A DNA stretch of 64,000 nt from Luteibacter yeojuensis (GCF_000964085.1 NZ_JZRB01000003.1:185574-249573), one strand, 5' to 3'; positions 9,894 to 21,305 are shown, counted from the first letter of the stretch. The notes: generated by a model from the letters alone, not told the origin. Program-made: numbers and translations.

Positions 9894-12047
9894 TCACTTC
9901 GCCGGCACGCCCAGTTCCTTGAGCAACGCCGGCGACGGGTACACCTTGTCCATCAGCCAGCGCATGTAGCGCATATCGACGTGGATGGCGCGCTTGTAGC
10001 GGGGGTCGTACATCCAGCTGGCGCTGACGGCCTCCCAGTTGCTATCGAAGTTGAGGCCGACGAGCTCGCCCTTCGCGTTCAGCACCGGGGAGCCGGAGTT
10101 GCCGCCCGTGGTGTCGAGGTTGGAGAGGAAGTCCACCGGCATGGCGCCCGTCTTCGGGTCGGCGTAACCGGTGAAGTCGCCTTTCTTGATGGCGTCGAGC
10201 AGCGGTTTCGGCGCGTCGAACGGCACCTTGCCGGTGTTCTTCTCGACGATGCCCTGCACCGTGGTGAGCGGTGCGTAGCTGACAGCATCCCGCGCAGCCA
10301 GCGGCGTGACCTTGCCGTAGCTCACGCGCAGCGTGGAGTTGGCGTCGGGGTACACCGCCTTGCCCTGCTTCTCGCGGTAGGCGATCAGCGCCTGCATGTA
10401 GGCCGGGCGAAGGCGCAGCAGGTCGCCGTCGCGGCCCTTCTTCTCATCCTCGATGCGCAGCAGCGCCGGGCGCAGCGTGCGGGCGGCCACCATGAGGGCA
10501 TCGTTGCTCTTCTCAACCTCCGCGGGCGCGGCGGTGAACAGGCGGGTGCGCTCGGTTTCATCGCTGAACTTCGTGGCACCGTAGATGGCATCCAGCGCCT
10601 TGGCCAGCGCGGCCGGCGTGGTGCCGAACACCTTGTCCACCTCGGCCACGTGCTGCGCGGCGGGCAGCTGCTGGTAGCGGGTGAGCAGCGACGTGACGAG
10701 GGCTTTTTCCACGTTCGGGTCGTAGCGGCGCTGGATCTGCTTCAGCTGGCTCTGGATCAGTTCCTCGTCGCGCTTCTGGTAGCCGCTTTCGCGCGCGGCA
10801 TCCGCCTTGGGCCGCTCGACGGCGAGGCGGTCGACATTGAGGGCGCCGCGCATCAGCTGGGTCTGGCTCGAAAGCAGGCCAATGAGCAGGTCGCGTTCGC
10901 GCACGTCCTTGCCCTGCGCGATGAGTGCCATGACCTGGTCGATCTGAGGTTTAAGGGTCGTCGCAGCCGGCTGCGTCGCGAGCCAGGCCAGCATGGCGGC
11001 CTCGTCGTTGCGGCGGGTGGTGACCGCATCGCTGCGCTGCAGGCCTTCGAGCTCGCCGCTGAAGCGCTTGATGCCGTTCTTCAGCGACTGCAGCTGCGAG
11101 GCGTAACGGATGGCCGCTTCCTTGTCGGCCTTGCCCTCCCCTTCGATCACGTCCTGCAGCGCCTTCAGCACGGCCACGGAGGTGGGCAGGCGCCATTCCA
11201 CCTGGTCGGCGAACTCGGCCGCGGTACGGTGGCGGTACGTGATGCCGGGGTAGCCCGCGAGCATGACGAAATCGCCCTCGGCCACGCCCTCCGTGGCGAT
11301 CTGCAGGTGCGACGGCGGGTGGTAAGGCTTGTTGTCGGGCGAGTAGTCGGCCGGCTTGCCATCCGGGCCCACGTAGGCGCGCAGGATGGTGAAGTCACCG
11401 GCGTGGCGCGGCCACATGAAGTTGTCGGTTTCGTCGCCATAGTTGCCGATGGCGCGCGGCGGGGCGTAGACCAGGCGCAAGTCGCGCAGCTCCATCTGCT
11501 TCACCAGGTAGAAATCGCGGCCATAGAACATGGTGGCCACGCTGCACTTGATGCCGTCTTCCTTCTCGCATTCAGCCACGAGGGCCTTGCTGGCCGCGTC
11601 GACGGCGTCGTAGTACGCCCTGCCCGTCTTGCCCTTCGCAAGGGCGAGGACCCGGTCGGTGACCTTGTCGAAGCCCACGGTGACGCGGGCGCGGTAATCC
11701 GGGTTGGCCGGCAACTCGCCGGCGCGGTCGGGGGCCACGTAGCCGTTGGTGATGAGGTCGCGATCCGGCCGGGAGTTGTACTGGATGACGCCAAATGCCA
11801 CGTGGTGGTTGGTGACCAGCAGGCCATCGGCCGACACGAACGAGCCGGTGCCACCGCCCACGCGGACCACCGCGTTGAGGGGCGCCTTCGTGAGGTCGGC
11901 AAGGTCGGCGGCATCGCCGCGGAAGCCGGCAGCCCTGAGGTTTTTCGCAATCGAAGGCAGCTGGGAAGGCATCCACATGCCCTCGTCGGCCTTCGCGTCC
12001 AGCGCCAATGCCATGGCGGCTCCCAGCATCATGGTGCGGATTCGCAT
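9894..12047 (-). CDS. S46 family dipeptidyl-peptidase (DPP7/DPP11 type)
   Basis: S46 enzymes are periplasmic or secreted serine peptidases that remove dipeptides from the N-terminus of peptides. They are known mainly from Bacteroidota and Xanthomonadales (for example DAP BII of Pseudoxanthomonas). The 717-residue protein has a signal peptide ending around ALALDAKA. The chymotrypsin-like histidine region is LLVTNHHVAFG (residues about 77-87). A helical insertion of about 300 residues follows, and the catalytic serine motif is TTGGNSGSPVLN near residue 650. The aspartate is likely within ETDNFMWPRHAGDF. The ATG at 12047 was chosen because it starts the signal peptide; an ATG at 12074 is in frame. 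Substrate preference cannot be read reliably. Confidence 0.92.
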   Translation of the reverse strand: MRIRTMMLGAAMALALDAKADEGMWMPSQLPSIAKNLRAAGFRGDAADLADLTKAPLNAVVRVGGGTGSFVSADGLLVTNHHVAFGVIQYNSRPDRDLITNGYVAPDRAGELPANPDYRARVTVGFDKVTDRVLALAKGKTGRAYYDAVDAASKALVAECEKEDGIKCSVATMFYGRDFYLVKQMELRDLRLVYAPPRAIGNYGDETDNFMWPRHAGDFTILRAYVGPDGKPADYSPDNKPYHPPSHLQIATEGVAEGDFVMLAGYPGITYRHRTAAEFADQVEWRLPTSVAVLKALQDVIEGEGKADKEAAIRYASQLQSLKNGIKRFSGELEGLQRSDAVTTRRNDEAAMLAWLATQPAATTLKPQIDQVMALIAQGKDVRERDLLIGLLSSQTQLMRGALNVDRLAVERPKADAARESGYQKRDEELIQSQLKQIQRRYDPNVEKALVTSLLTRYQQLPAAQHVAEVDKVFGTTPAALAKALDAIYGATKFSDETERTRLFTAAPAEVEKSNDALMVAARTLRPALLRIEDEKKGRDGDLLRLRPAYMQALIAYREKQGKAVYPDANSTLRVSYGKVTPLAARDAVSYAPLTTVQGIVEKNTGKVPFDAPKPLLDAIKKGDFTGYADPKTGAMPVDFLSNLDTTGGNSGSPVLNAKGELVGLNFDSNWEAVSASWMYDPRYKRAIHVDMRYMRWLMDKVYPSPALLKELGVPAK

Positions 12048-12126
12048 CGTCTCACTTGCCCCTGTGGTTTCCAAAGCTGGCCCACCCTAGAGGCCCGGGG
12101 CGGCCCCTGGCAATGGCGCGGCGCAC

Positions 12127-12162
12127 AAGCCAACCTACCTGTCGCGGCCTATAATGGGGGTT
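12127..12162 (+). promoter_or_regulatory. Probable promoter of tdh-kbl
   Basis: A perfect -10 hexamer TATAAT lies at 12150-12155, 50 nt before the tdh start codon. The region 17 nt upstream has no good -35 match, so an activator may be needed. The predicted start is near 12162. Confidence 0.55.
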
Positions 12163-12205
12163 TGGACCGCCCCCGCGGCCCCTCCCCACGGAAACCCGAG
12201 ACCCC

Positions 12206-13240
12206 ATGCAGCAGACGATGAAGGCGCTGGTGAAGCGCAACCCCGAACAGGGCATCTGGATGGAAGAAGTGCCGGTGCCCACCCCCGGCCCCAACGAGGT
12301 GCTGATCAAGGTCGAGAAGACCGCCATCTGCGGCACCGACCTGCACATCTACAAGTGGGACGAGTGGTCGCAGCGCACGATCACCCCGGGCCTTACCATC
12401 GGCCACGAGTTCGTGGGCCGCATCGCGGAGATCGGCCCGGGCGTCACGGGCTACAAGGTAGGCGACCGCGTCTCGGCCGAGGGCCACATCGTGTGCGGCC
12501 ATTGCCGTAACTGCCGCGCCGGCCGCCAGCACCTGTGCCCCAATACCGTGGGCATCGGCGTGAACCGCAATGGCGCGTTCGCCGAATACATGACCATGCC
12601 GGCCTCGAACCTGTGGCCCATCCCGGACCAGATCCCGTCCGAGCTTGCCGCCTTCTTCGACCCGTACGGCAACGCCGCCCATTGCGCGCTTGAATTCGAC
12701 CTCATCGGCGAGGACGTGCTGATCACCGGCGCCGGCCCCATCGGCATCATCGCCGCGGGCATCGCCAAGCACGTGGGCGCGCGCAACGTGGTGGTCACCG
12801 ACGTCAACGACTACCGCCTCAAGCTGGCCGCCGACATGGGCGCCACGCGCGTCGTCAACGTCGCCAACCAGTCGCTGAAAGACGTGGTGAAGGACCTGCA
12901 CATCGAAGGCTTCGACGTGGGCCTGGAGATGAGCGGCAACCCGCGCGCCTTCAACGACATGCTCGAGTGCATGTACCACGGCGGCAAGGTGGCCATGCTC
13001 GGCATCATGCCGCGCGGCGCGGGCATCGACTGGGACAAGGTCATCTTCAAGGGCCTCACGCTGCAGGGTATCTATGGTCGCAAGATGTACGAGACCTGGT
13101 ACAAGATGACCCAGATGGTGCTCACCGGTTTCCCGCTGCAGAAGGTGCTTACGCACCAGATCGCCATCGACGACTTCCAGAAAGGCTTCGACCTGATGGA
13201 CGCCGGTGTGTGCGGCAAAGTCGTCTGCAGCTGGATCTGA
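12206..13240 (+). CDS. tdh: L-threonine 3-dehydrogenase
   Basis: Tdh oxidises L-threonine with NAD+ to 2-amino-3-ketobutyrate, which Kbl then cleaves to glycine and acetyl-CoA. The 344-residue zinc medium-chain dehydrogenase shows the catalytic zinc cysteine C42 in [17 protein letters not shown]. The structural zinc cluster is [15 protein letters not shown] and the NAD-binding loop is [15 protein letters not shown]. The E. coli enzyme begins at the equivalent of the fifth residue ([12 protein letters not shown]), so the ATG at 12218 is an equally good start. kbl follows after 162 nt that contain a REP pair. Confidence 0.97.
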   Translation: MQQTMKALVKRNPEQGIWMEEVPVPTPGPNEVLIKVEKTAICGTDLHIYKWDEWSQRTITPGLTIGHEFVGRIAEIGPGVTGYKVGDRVSAEGHIVCGHCRNCRAGRQHLCPNTVGIGVNRNGAFAEYMTMPASNLWPIPDQIPSELAAFFDPYGNAAHCALEFDLIGEDVLITGAGPIGIIAAGIAKHVGARNVVVTDVNDYRLKLAADMGATRVVNVANQSLKDVVKDLHIEGFDVGLEMSGNPRAFNDMLECMYHGGKVAMLGIMPRGAGIDWDKVIFKGLTLQGIYGRKMYETWYKMTQMVLTGFPLQKVLTHQIAIDDFQKGFDLMDAGVCGKVVCSWI

Positions 13241-13255
13241 GACAAAAAAGCCAAT

Positions 13256-13340
13256 GTGGGAGCGCGCTTGCGCGCGATGGGCGCTGGACGCAAACCCCAT
13301 CGCGCGTTTACCCCCTCTTCGGGGGCAAGCGCGCTCCCGC
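13256..13340. repeat. REP-like pair with a hairpin inserted in one arm
   Basis: The left arm (13256-13278) is a standard copy of the repeat family. The right arm is split: ATCGCGCG at 13299-13306 and GCAAGCGCGCTCCCGC at 13325-13340. About 18 nt between the two parts contain their own stem CCCCC-TCTTC-GGGGG (13311-13325). It lies between tdh and kbl. Confidence 0.75.
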
Positions 13341-13402
13341 GGTTTTTTGCGCGGCCCACCAGAAGGTAGACTTGGGGTTTCCCCCGTCCCGGAACCCGCC
13401 CC

Positions 13403-14584
<1,182 letters not shown>

Positions 14585-14599
<15 letters not shown>

Positions 14600-14652
14600 A
14601 GCCGTGCTCAACTAAAGCCATGCTCAACTAAAGCCATGCTCAATTAAAGCCA
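14585..14652. repeat. 16-nt tandem repeats derived from the 3' end of kbl
   Basis: The unit TAAAGCC(A/G)TGCTCAA(C/T) is repeated three times in a row, and a partial fourth copy (TAAAGCCATG) runs into the next REP. The last codons of kbl (GCGTGCTCAAATAAAG) are themselves a near copy, so the array appears to have grown out of the gene end. The unit length is not a multiple of three. Confidence 0.85.
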
Positions 14653-14720
14653 TGTGGGAGCGCGCTTGCGCGCGATGGGCTCTTGCGCGACCACCTTTCG
14701 CGCGCAAGCGCGCTCCCACA
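14653..14720. repeat. Perfect inverted REP pair forming a 23-bp stem
   Basis: Arms at 14653-14675 and 14698-14720 are exact reverse complements of 23 nt across a 22-nt spacer. They sit between the convergent kbl and pseudouridine synthase genes and could act as a bidirectional transcription or decay barrier. Short repeats of CCACAGGTGGT follow at 14733-14765. Confidence 0.88.
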
Positions 14721-14771
14721 GATGGTTTCCTTCCACAGGTGGTCTCCTTGCTCCCACAGGTGGTTTCCGCC

Positions 14772-15503
14772 TCAGCGGCGGCGCAGGGCGGTGACTTCGG
14801 CTTCGGCCAGGTGCCGCCACCTGCCCTTCGGCAAGTCGCCCAGCGGCAGCCCACCGATGGCGACGCGCACCAGGCGCTGCACCTCGAAACCCAGCGCGGC
14901 CATCAGGCGGCGGATATGCCGGTTGCGGCCCTCGTCGAGCGTGACCTCGAGCCACGCGTTCTTTTCGCCCTGACGAAGCACTGACGCGGCGCCCGCGCGC
15001 AACGGCTCGCCTTCATCGACCACGCCCTCGAGCATCGCCGCGACGGTCGCCTCGTCGGGGTGGCCCGCGACCTGCACGTGGTAGGTCTTCGGCACGTGCG
15101 TGGCCGGGTCGGTGATGCCGGCGGCCCATGCCGTGTCGTTCGACAGGAGGAGGAGGCCCTCGCTCGCCTTGTCGAGGCGGCCGACGGGGCCGACCCACGG
15201 CAGGCCCGCCCCCTCCAGCAGCGAGTAAACCGTATCGCGCCCACGCTCGTCGGCGGCGGATACCACGAGCCCGCGCGGTTTGTTCATGACGATATAGACG
15301 GGCGCCGCGGCGTCGGCGCCGCCGCCATCGACCTCGATGCGCTCGGCGCCACGGATGGGGAACTCCGGATCGCGCACGACGCGGCCGTCAACGCGCACCC
15401 GGCCATCGCGCGCGAGCTTCTCGCCCTGGCTGCGCGAACAGATACCGCGCTTGGAGAGGACTCGGGCAAGGCCGAACGTGGGCGTGCGTGGAGGCTTGGG
15501 CAT
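14772..15503 (-). CDS. 16S/23S rRNA pseudouridine synthase, RsuA/RluB/E/F family
   Basis: Enzymes of this family isomerise single uridines in rRNA. The 243-residue protein has an N-terminal S4 RNA-binding domain (LARVLSKRGICSRSQGEKLARDGRVRVDGRVV). The catalytic domain follows, with motif I NKPRGLVVS and motif II GPVGRLDKASEGLLLLSND, whose aspartate is the nucleophile. A third motif is EGRNRHIRRLMAALGFEVQRL. The size and the GRLDKASEGLLL form fit RsuA, RluB or RluE/F; the exact target uridine cannot be decided from this sequence. Confidence 0.92.
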   Translation of the reverse strand: MPKPPRTPTFGLARVLSKRGICSRSQGEKLARDGRVRVDGRVVRDPEFPIRGAERIEVDGGGADAAAPVYIVMNKPRGLVVSAADERGRDTVYSLLEGAGLPWVGPVGRLDKASEGLLLLSNDTAWAAGITDPATHVPKTYHVQVAGHPDEATVAAMLEGVVDEGEPLRAGAASVLRQGEKNAWLEVTLDEGRNRHIRRLMAALGFEVQRLVRVAIGGLPLGDLPKGRWRHLAEAEVTALRRR

Positions 15504-15575
15504 CGTCCGTGGATTTTACCGTACCCTCGGTGGCTGACGCCGCGCACGGCGGCCCGCGAAAAGGATCCGACGCAC

Positions 15576-16487
15576 GTGAAAGCCCGCCTGCTTGCCCTGT
15601 CCGCGCTCGTCGCCGCCGCCTGCGCCCACGCGCAGGACCCCACGCCCGTCGGCGACCCGATGCTGCACCTGGGCCAGGTACCCCTTTATAGCGGCACGCC
15701 GCCGGGGGCGAAGGGCAGCGCGATCGAAGACATCCCGTCGCTTTCGGTCTTCCCGCCCTTCGGCACGCCGAACGGCACGGCGGTGATCGTCGCGCCGGGC
15801 GGCTCGTACCTCGGGCTGGCGGGCGACCTCGAGGGCCGCGAGGTCGCCGACTGGTTCGCCAGCCGCGGCGTCACCGCCTTCGTGCTCCGCTACCGCCTGG
15901 GCGGCAGGTACCCGATGCCCACGCCGCTGATGGACGCGCAGCGCGCCGTGCAATATGTGCGTGCCCACGCCAAGGCGTATGGTGTCGCCACCGACAAGGT
16001 CGGCTACATCGGCTTCTCGGCGGGCGGCCACCTGGGCGGGGTGCTGGAGACGGCCGATGGCCCGGTGCCGGGCGGGCCGGACGATGCCACCGCGCGACAA
16101 AGCCCGCGGCCGGATTTCGTGATCCTTGGCTACCCCGCCTTTTCCATGTTCGACAGCGCGCAGAAGGGCCTTGCCTACTGCAAGGCGCTGGAGATCCCCG
16201 CGTCGACGTGCACGCCGGCTTACCTGGAGCGCTACCAGCCGATCCGCCACATCACGGCGAGGACGCCACCCACCTTCATCTACCACACCGCCGACGACGA
16301 GACGATCCCGGTGGAAGGCAGCGTCGCTTACTTCCTTGCGCTCAAACGGGCAGGCGTACCAAGCGAGCTGCACGTGTACGAGAAGGGCGTGCACGGCACC
16401 GGGCTGGCGGCCGACAAGCGCGCACTGCGCACGTGGCCCGACCTGCTCGAACAGTGGCTTATCGGTGGTGGCTTCCTGCCGCGCTAA
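15576..16487 (+). CDS. Secreted alpha/beta hydrolase (BD-FAE/esterase type)
   Basis: The 303-residue protein starts at a GTG preceded by AAGGA and has a signal peptide (VKARLLALSALVAAACAHA). Oxyanion-type VAPGGSY is followed by the nucleophile elbow GFSAGGH, then an acid loop around YHTADDETIP and a C-terminal histidine in KGVHGTG. This is a full serine-aspartate-histidine triad. Related secreted proteins act on acetylated or feruloylated xylan and other esters. The substrate is not evident and no carbohydrate genes are adjacent. An open frame extends upstream, antisense to the pseudouridine synthase gene, and was rejected. Confidence 0.82.
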   Translation: MKARLLALSALVAAACAHAQDPTPVGDPMLHLGQVPLYSGTPPGAKGSAIEDIPSLSVFPPFGTPNGTAVIVAPGGSYLGLAGDLEGREVADWFASRGVTAFVLRYRLGGRYPMPTPLMDAQRAVQYVRAHAKAYGVATDKVGYIGFSAGGHLGGVLETADGPVPGGPDDATARQSPRPDFVILGYPAFSMFDSAQKGLAYCKALEIPASTCTPAYLERYQPIRHITARTPPTFIYHTADDETIPVEGSVAYFLALKRAGVPSELHVYEKGVHGTGLAADKRALRTWPDLLEQWLIGGGFLPR

Positions 16488-16490
16488 AAA

Positions 16491-16516
16491 AAACGGCATG
16501 CCTGGGCATGCCGTTT
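16491..16516. terminator. Bidirectional intrinsic terminator
   Basis: An 11-bp stem (16491-16501 with 16506-16516, AAACGGCATGC) has loop CTGG. An A-run precedes it and a T-run is built into the 3' arm. It separates the convergent hydrolase and NlpC/P60 genes. Confidence 0.85.
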
Positions 16517-16540
16517 CGGAAAAGTCGTTGAAGGGACCCG

Positions 16541-17248
16541 TCAGATCTTGGCGATGCCCTCGGGACGCTTGGCGCCCGCGAAGTGCTTGGACCAGTAGGC
16601 CTCGTTGAGGCTGTCCACGCGCACCGTCTTGCCTGCCGACGGGGAGTGGATGAACTGGCCGTTGTCGATGTAGATGCCGACGTGCGAGATGGCCTTGCCG
16701 CGGGTGCGGAAGAAGACCAGGTCGCCCGTCTTCATTTCGTTGCGCTTCACCGACAGGCCGGCGAGGAACTGGCTGGCCGAGTTGGTGGGGAGGTCGAGGC
16801 CGATGCTGTGCGCGAACACGTAGCGGACGAAGCCGCTGCAATCGAAGCCGGCGCTGGGCGTGCGGCCACCGCGGTGGTAGCGGATGTCGCGCAGCTTCAT
16901 GGCGAACGAGAGGAGTGCTTCGCGGGCATGGCCATCGACATGGCCCGCCAGCTTGGCGGTGGCGGCGGCGACGAGGCTGTCGTCGTCATCGTCAGCATCG
17001 ACGGCGTCGGCTTCCTGCTCGGCCTGCGCCGAAGCCACGGTGGCCTTCGGGGCGACGAGGGCCGCGGCATCCGGGATGATCGACTGCGCCAGGCCGGAGG
17101 CCGGGGCGAAGGTCGGCAGATCGGTCAGCAGCAGCGACGCGGACTGGTCGAGACCCTGGGGGGCCTGGACGGTGTCGGCGATGGCAGGTGTAACGGCGGC
17201 GATACAGCAGGTAGCTAACGCGAGAGCGGTCAGTCGCTTGAAATGCAT
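16541..17248 (-). CDS. Secreted NlpC/P60 cell-wall hydrolase
   Basis: NlpC/P60 proteins are cysteine peptidases that cut D-Glu-(meso-DAP) or related peptide bonds of peptidoglycan. The 235-residue protein has a signal peptide (LTALALATCCIAAVTPAIA) and a linker of about 90 residues with an acidic patch (DAVDADDDDDS). The C-terminal catalytic domain has C137 in GFDCSGFVRYVF and H189 in ISHVGIYI, with H201 in FIHS as the third polar residue. The motif LPTNSASQ is typical. The acidic linker may bind calcium or keep the enzyme away from wall polymers; that is inference. Confidence 0.9.
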   Translation of the reverse strand: MHFKRLTALALATCCIAAVTPAIADTVQAPQGLDQSASLLLTDLPTFAPASGLAQSIIPDAAALVAPKATVASAQAEQEADAVDADDDDDSLVAAATAKLAGHVDGHAREALLSFAMKLRDIRYHRGGRTPSAGFDCSGFVRYVFAHSIGLDLPTNSASQFLAGLSVKRNEMKTGDLVFFRTRGKAISHVGIYIDNGQFIHSPSAGKTVRVDSLNEAYWSKHFAGAKRPEGIAKI

Positions 17249-17502
17249 GAGCGGAAAGGCCTGATCATCGTTGGGTTAAGCCGCCGTTTATGTGAGACGA
17301 CCGTGAACTGAGGGTGAAGTTAGCAAACCCGGACCGACCTGTTGTTGGCAGAAAGTTAAAACCCGCCATTCCTAGGAAAGATTCTGGTATTGCGCAAATT
17401 AATGCGCCCTCGTGTGCACAATCCTGAACAGATTGAGGCACTTGCTTCACGTAGGTGATCGGCCGGAATTAGCGTGGCTTTAATGGCCTCAGCCAAATTC
17501 GA
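17249..17502. other. AT-rich intergenic region with promoter of the NlpC/P60 gene
   Basis: These 254 nt are clearly lower in GC than their surroundings. They hold the upstream region of the NlpC/P60 gene and the end of the YggS transcript. A palindrome GCGCAAATTAATGCGC lies near 17392 and could be an operator. No convincing coding frame or intrinsic terminator is visible. Confidence 0.45.
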
Positions 17503-18218
17503 TTATCTGGACGGTTCAGTTTTGTAATTACGGTGTCCAAAAATACTGCTGCCAATGCGTACCTCAGTACTGCCTTCGGCAATGGCGAGGGGGTAGTCGC
17601 CACTCATGCCCATGGACAGGCGGGCGAGCTCATGGCCCGATTCCTGCTGGGCCCTGTCGCGGCACTGATACAGCTCGCGGAAGTTCGCCCGTACCTGGGC
17701 TTCGTCCGCGGTGTGCTCGGCGATCGTCATGAGCCCGCATACACGCAGGGCGCTGAAGGCCTTCAGTTCCCGGAGGAAAGCGGGCAGCCCCGACGGGGCC
17801 AGACCGGTCTTGCTGTCCTCGTGCGAGGTCTTGAGCTGCACGAGCACGTCGAGGCCCCTGCCCTGCGCCTGCAAGGCCTTGTCGAGGGCCACGGCGAGGT
17901 CGAGCCGGTCGAGCGACTGCACCTCGCTCGCGTACCGCGCCACCACCCTGGCCTTGTTGGTCTGCAGGTGGCCGATCACCACCCAATCGAGGCCCAGGGC
18001 CGCCAGCTCGGTGGCCTTGGCCTGGATCTCCTGCGCCTTGTTCTCGCCGAAGCGGCGCAGGCCCAGCGCGGCAGCCTCAGCCACCACGCTGGCCTCGAAG
18101 GTCTTGCTGACGGGCAGCAGGGTGACCTCGGAAGGGTCGCGGCCTGCCGCGTGGCAGGCCGCGTCGATGCCGGCCCGGACCGCCGCGAGGCGGCCGGCCA
18201 GGGTGTCGGCACCGGCCG

Positions 18219-18222
<4 letters not shown>
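17503..18222 (-). CDS. yggS: YggS/PLPBP family pyridoxal phosphate homeostasis protein
   Basis: This fold-type III PLP-binding protein buffers free PLP and affects amino-acid pools without a known catalytic reaction. The 239 residues show the PLP lysine in LLPVSKTFEA (about residue 40), then RRFGENKAQEIQAK and DWVVIGHLQTNKAR. Near the C-terminus is LSMGMSGDYPLAIAEGSTEVRIGSSIFG (spread over about residues 203-230), the phosphate-binding region. The start overlaps the stop of the upstream M20 peptidase by 4 nt (ATGA), so the two are co-translated. Confidence 0.95.
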
Positions 18223-19661
<1,439 letters not shown>

Positions 19662-19844
19662 GGCACGCCTTGATCGGTGGGGCAAAGGCCGATTGTAGCA
19701 GCGCGCGTGTGTAGGCCTGCGCTGGCACGGCGACGCGCCCGGCACCTACGTGCGGTGGTGGCAAGCGCCGATTCGCGCAGGGCCCCGCGCGGCGCAAAGT
19801 GCTTGGGCGCCAAAGGGAGCGCGCCCCACCGAAGGAATCCACGC

Positions 19845-20180
19845 ATGTCCGTCCGCCACCTCTTCCTCACCGCCGCGCTGTTGGCCGCGCCCGCGTTCGC
19901 GTCCACGCCCGTCAACGTCAACACCGCCGATGCCACCACCCTCGCCCAGTCGCTCGACGGCGTCGGCCTCGCCAAGGCCCAGGCCATCGTGGCATGGCGC
20001 GAGGCCAACGGGCCCTTCACCTCCGCCGACCAGCTCACCGAGGTGAAAGGTATCGGCGCCTCGCTGGTCGACCGCAACCGCGACGCCATCCTTTTCGATG
20101 CGCCCAGGGCGGCGCCGAAACCGCGCGCGGCCAAGCCCGCCAAGGCCAGGAAGGCCGCCCCGCCCGACGACGAGGGCTGA
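19845..20180 (+). CDS. Secreted helix-hairpin-helix protein, ComEA-like
   Basis: The 111-residue protein begins with a signal peptide (MSVRHLFLTAALLAAPAFA) and contains a tandem helix-hairpin-helix module, VNVNTADATTLAQSLDGVG and ITEVKGIG-type LTEVKGIGASLVDRNR. A basic Ala/Pro/Lys tail follows. ComEA proteins bind double-stranded DNA in the periplasm during natural transformation, and short forms like this are common in gammaproteobacteria. GAAGGA upstream supports the start. A competence role is a family-based inference, as no other com gene lies nearby. Confidence 0.85.
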   Translation: MSVRHLFLTAALLAAPAFASTPVNVNTADATTLAQSLDGVGLAKAQAIVAWREANGPFTSADQLTEVKGIGASLVDRNRDAILFDAPRAAPKPRAAKPAKARKAAPPDDEG

Positions 20181-20187
20181 TACGGGT

Positions 20188-20212
20188 GGGCCACCCACGC
20201 GGGTGGCCCTTC
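20188..20212 (+). terminator. Probable terminator of the ComEA-like gene
   Basis: A 9-bp stem GGGCCACCC/GGGTGGCCC (20188-20196 with 20201-20209) with loop ACGC lies 7 nt past the stop codon. Only two T residues follow, so termination may be partial. Confidence 0.6.
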
Positions 20213-20295
20213 CACTACGCGCCCAACGCGCTACACTCGCGCCCCATGCCGGGCCGGGGGGCCGTCGGGCAACGGACTGGGGCGAAGAAGATCCA

Positions 20296-20745
20296 ATGAT
20301 CCTTCCGCGTTACCGCATCGCCGCGTCGACCATCCAAGGGGCCGGCCAGGGTTTGTTTGTCGATGAATTCGTGGCCGCGGGCCGCGTCATCACGGCGCCC
20401 GACACCATCGATCGCACGTACGCGTGGGCCGATATCGCCACCTCGCCCGATCTGCACGCCGCCGCCCGCTGGTTCGAGGATCGCTACACGCTGAGCCCCG
20501 ACTGGCCGGACGAGTGCTATGTGAACCACAGCTTCCGGCCCACGGGGCTGTGGCACCTCGGCTTTATCTTTGCCACGAAGGATTTGCCGCAAGGCACTGA
20601 AATCACAGTGGATTATCGTCACTTGCTAGCGCCCGGCCAGGTCGAGGACTTTGACGACGCCGAAACTGGTGAGAAAATAACCGGCTTGTCCTGGCAGGAG
20701 AGCCTCCGCGCGAGCACTCACGCGCTGGCTACCTTGCTCGGTTGA
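20296..20745 (+). CDS. Small SET-domain protein
   Basis: The 149-residue protein has the hallmarks of a minimal SET domain: an N-terminal GAGQGLFVDEFVAAGRVI, the central CYVNHSFRPTG (N-H-S core with the S-adenosylmethionine-binding asparagine) and GTEITVDYRHLL, which matches the ELTYDY catalytic motif. SET proteins are lysine methyltransferases best known from eukaryotes. Bacterial forms methylate ribosomal or DNA-binding proteins in a few studied cases. No substrate is apparent here. The following GNAT gene may start within its stop codon region, suggesting a two-gene unit. Confidence 0.82.
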   Translation: MILPRYRIAASTIQGAGQGLFVDEFVAAGRVITAPDTIDRTYAWADIATSPDLHAAARWFEDRYTLSPDWPDECYVNHSFRPTGLWHLGFIFATKDLPQGTEITVDYRHLLAPGQVEDFDDAETGEKITGLSWQESLRASTHALATLLG

Positions 20746-20762
20746 AACTTCTGGTCACCCTG

Positions 20763-21305
20763 ATGGCAACTGCAGATATCCCTGTTATCGAAACGCCGCG
20801 CCTGCGGCTCACCGCGCTCACCGAACGCCACTTCGACGATTACGCCGCCATGCTGGCGGACGCCGATAGCACGCGCTGGATCGGTGACGGGCAGCCGTTG
20901 GACCGCATGAACGCCTGGCGTTCCATGGCCATGCTCCTCGGCCACTGGGCGCTGCGTGGTTGCGGCATGTGGGCCATCGAGCTGCGCGAGACGGGCGAAT
21001 TCATCGGCCGCGCCGGCCTCATGAAGCCCGAGGGCTGGCCCGACCTTGAGCTGGGCTGGATGCTGAAGCCCGAGCACCGTCACCACGGCTACGCGACCGA
21101 GGCCGGCTCGGCCATCCTCGATTTCGCATGGAACGAGATGCACGCGCAGCGCGTCATCAGCCTGGTGCGCATCGGCAACGAGGCGTCCGACCACGTGGCC
21201 GAACGCCTCGGCGGCGAGCACATCGACAACATCGATTTCCTTGGCGGGGCCACCCACCTCTTCGCCTACTACCCGCCGCACCGCGAGGTGCGCCGCGCCG
21301 GTTAA
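20763..21305 (+). CDS. GNAT family N-acetyltransferase, RimJ/RimL type
   Basis: The 180-residue protein begins IETPRLRLTALTERHFDDYAAML, the usual opening of RimJ/RimL-like acetyltransferases. The acetyl-CoA loop region is LKPEHRHHGYATEA, followed by RVISLVRIGNEASDHVAERLG. The exact substrate (a protein N-terminus, an antibiotic or a small amine) cannot be predicted. A TTG at 20742 overlaps the stop of the SET gene and is an alternative start; neither start has a strong ribosome site. Confidence 0.82.
   Translation: MATADIPVIETPRLRLTALTERHFDDYAAMLADADSTRWIGDGQPLDRMNAWRSMAMLLGHWALRGCGMWAIELRETGEFIGRAGLMKPEGWPDLELGWMLKPEHRHHGYATEAGSAILDFAWNEMHAQRVISLVRIGNEASDHVAERLGGEHIDNIDFLGGATHLFAYYPPHREVRRAG

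Noticed and set aside
12000..12205. A riboswitch ahead of tdh-kbl (for example glycine or threonine type)
   Set aside because: The leader after the predicted start is only about 45 nt and has no known aptamer features.
9888..12221. A 777-codon plus-strand open frame opposite the S46 peptidase gene
   Set aside because: It is antisense to a well-supported gene, has no ribosome site, and its Val/Gly/Ala/Arg/Leu/His/Asp-rich translation is the usual shadow of GC-rich codon bias.
15060..15575. N-terminal extension of the alpha/beta hydrolase
   Set aside because: It is antisense to the pseudouridine synthase; the GTG at 15576 has a ribosome site and starts a signal peptide.
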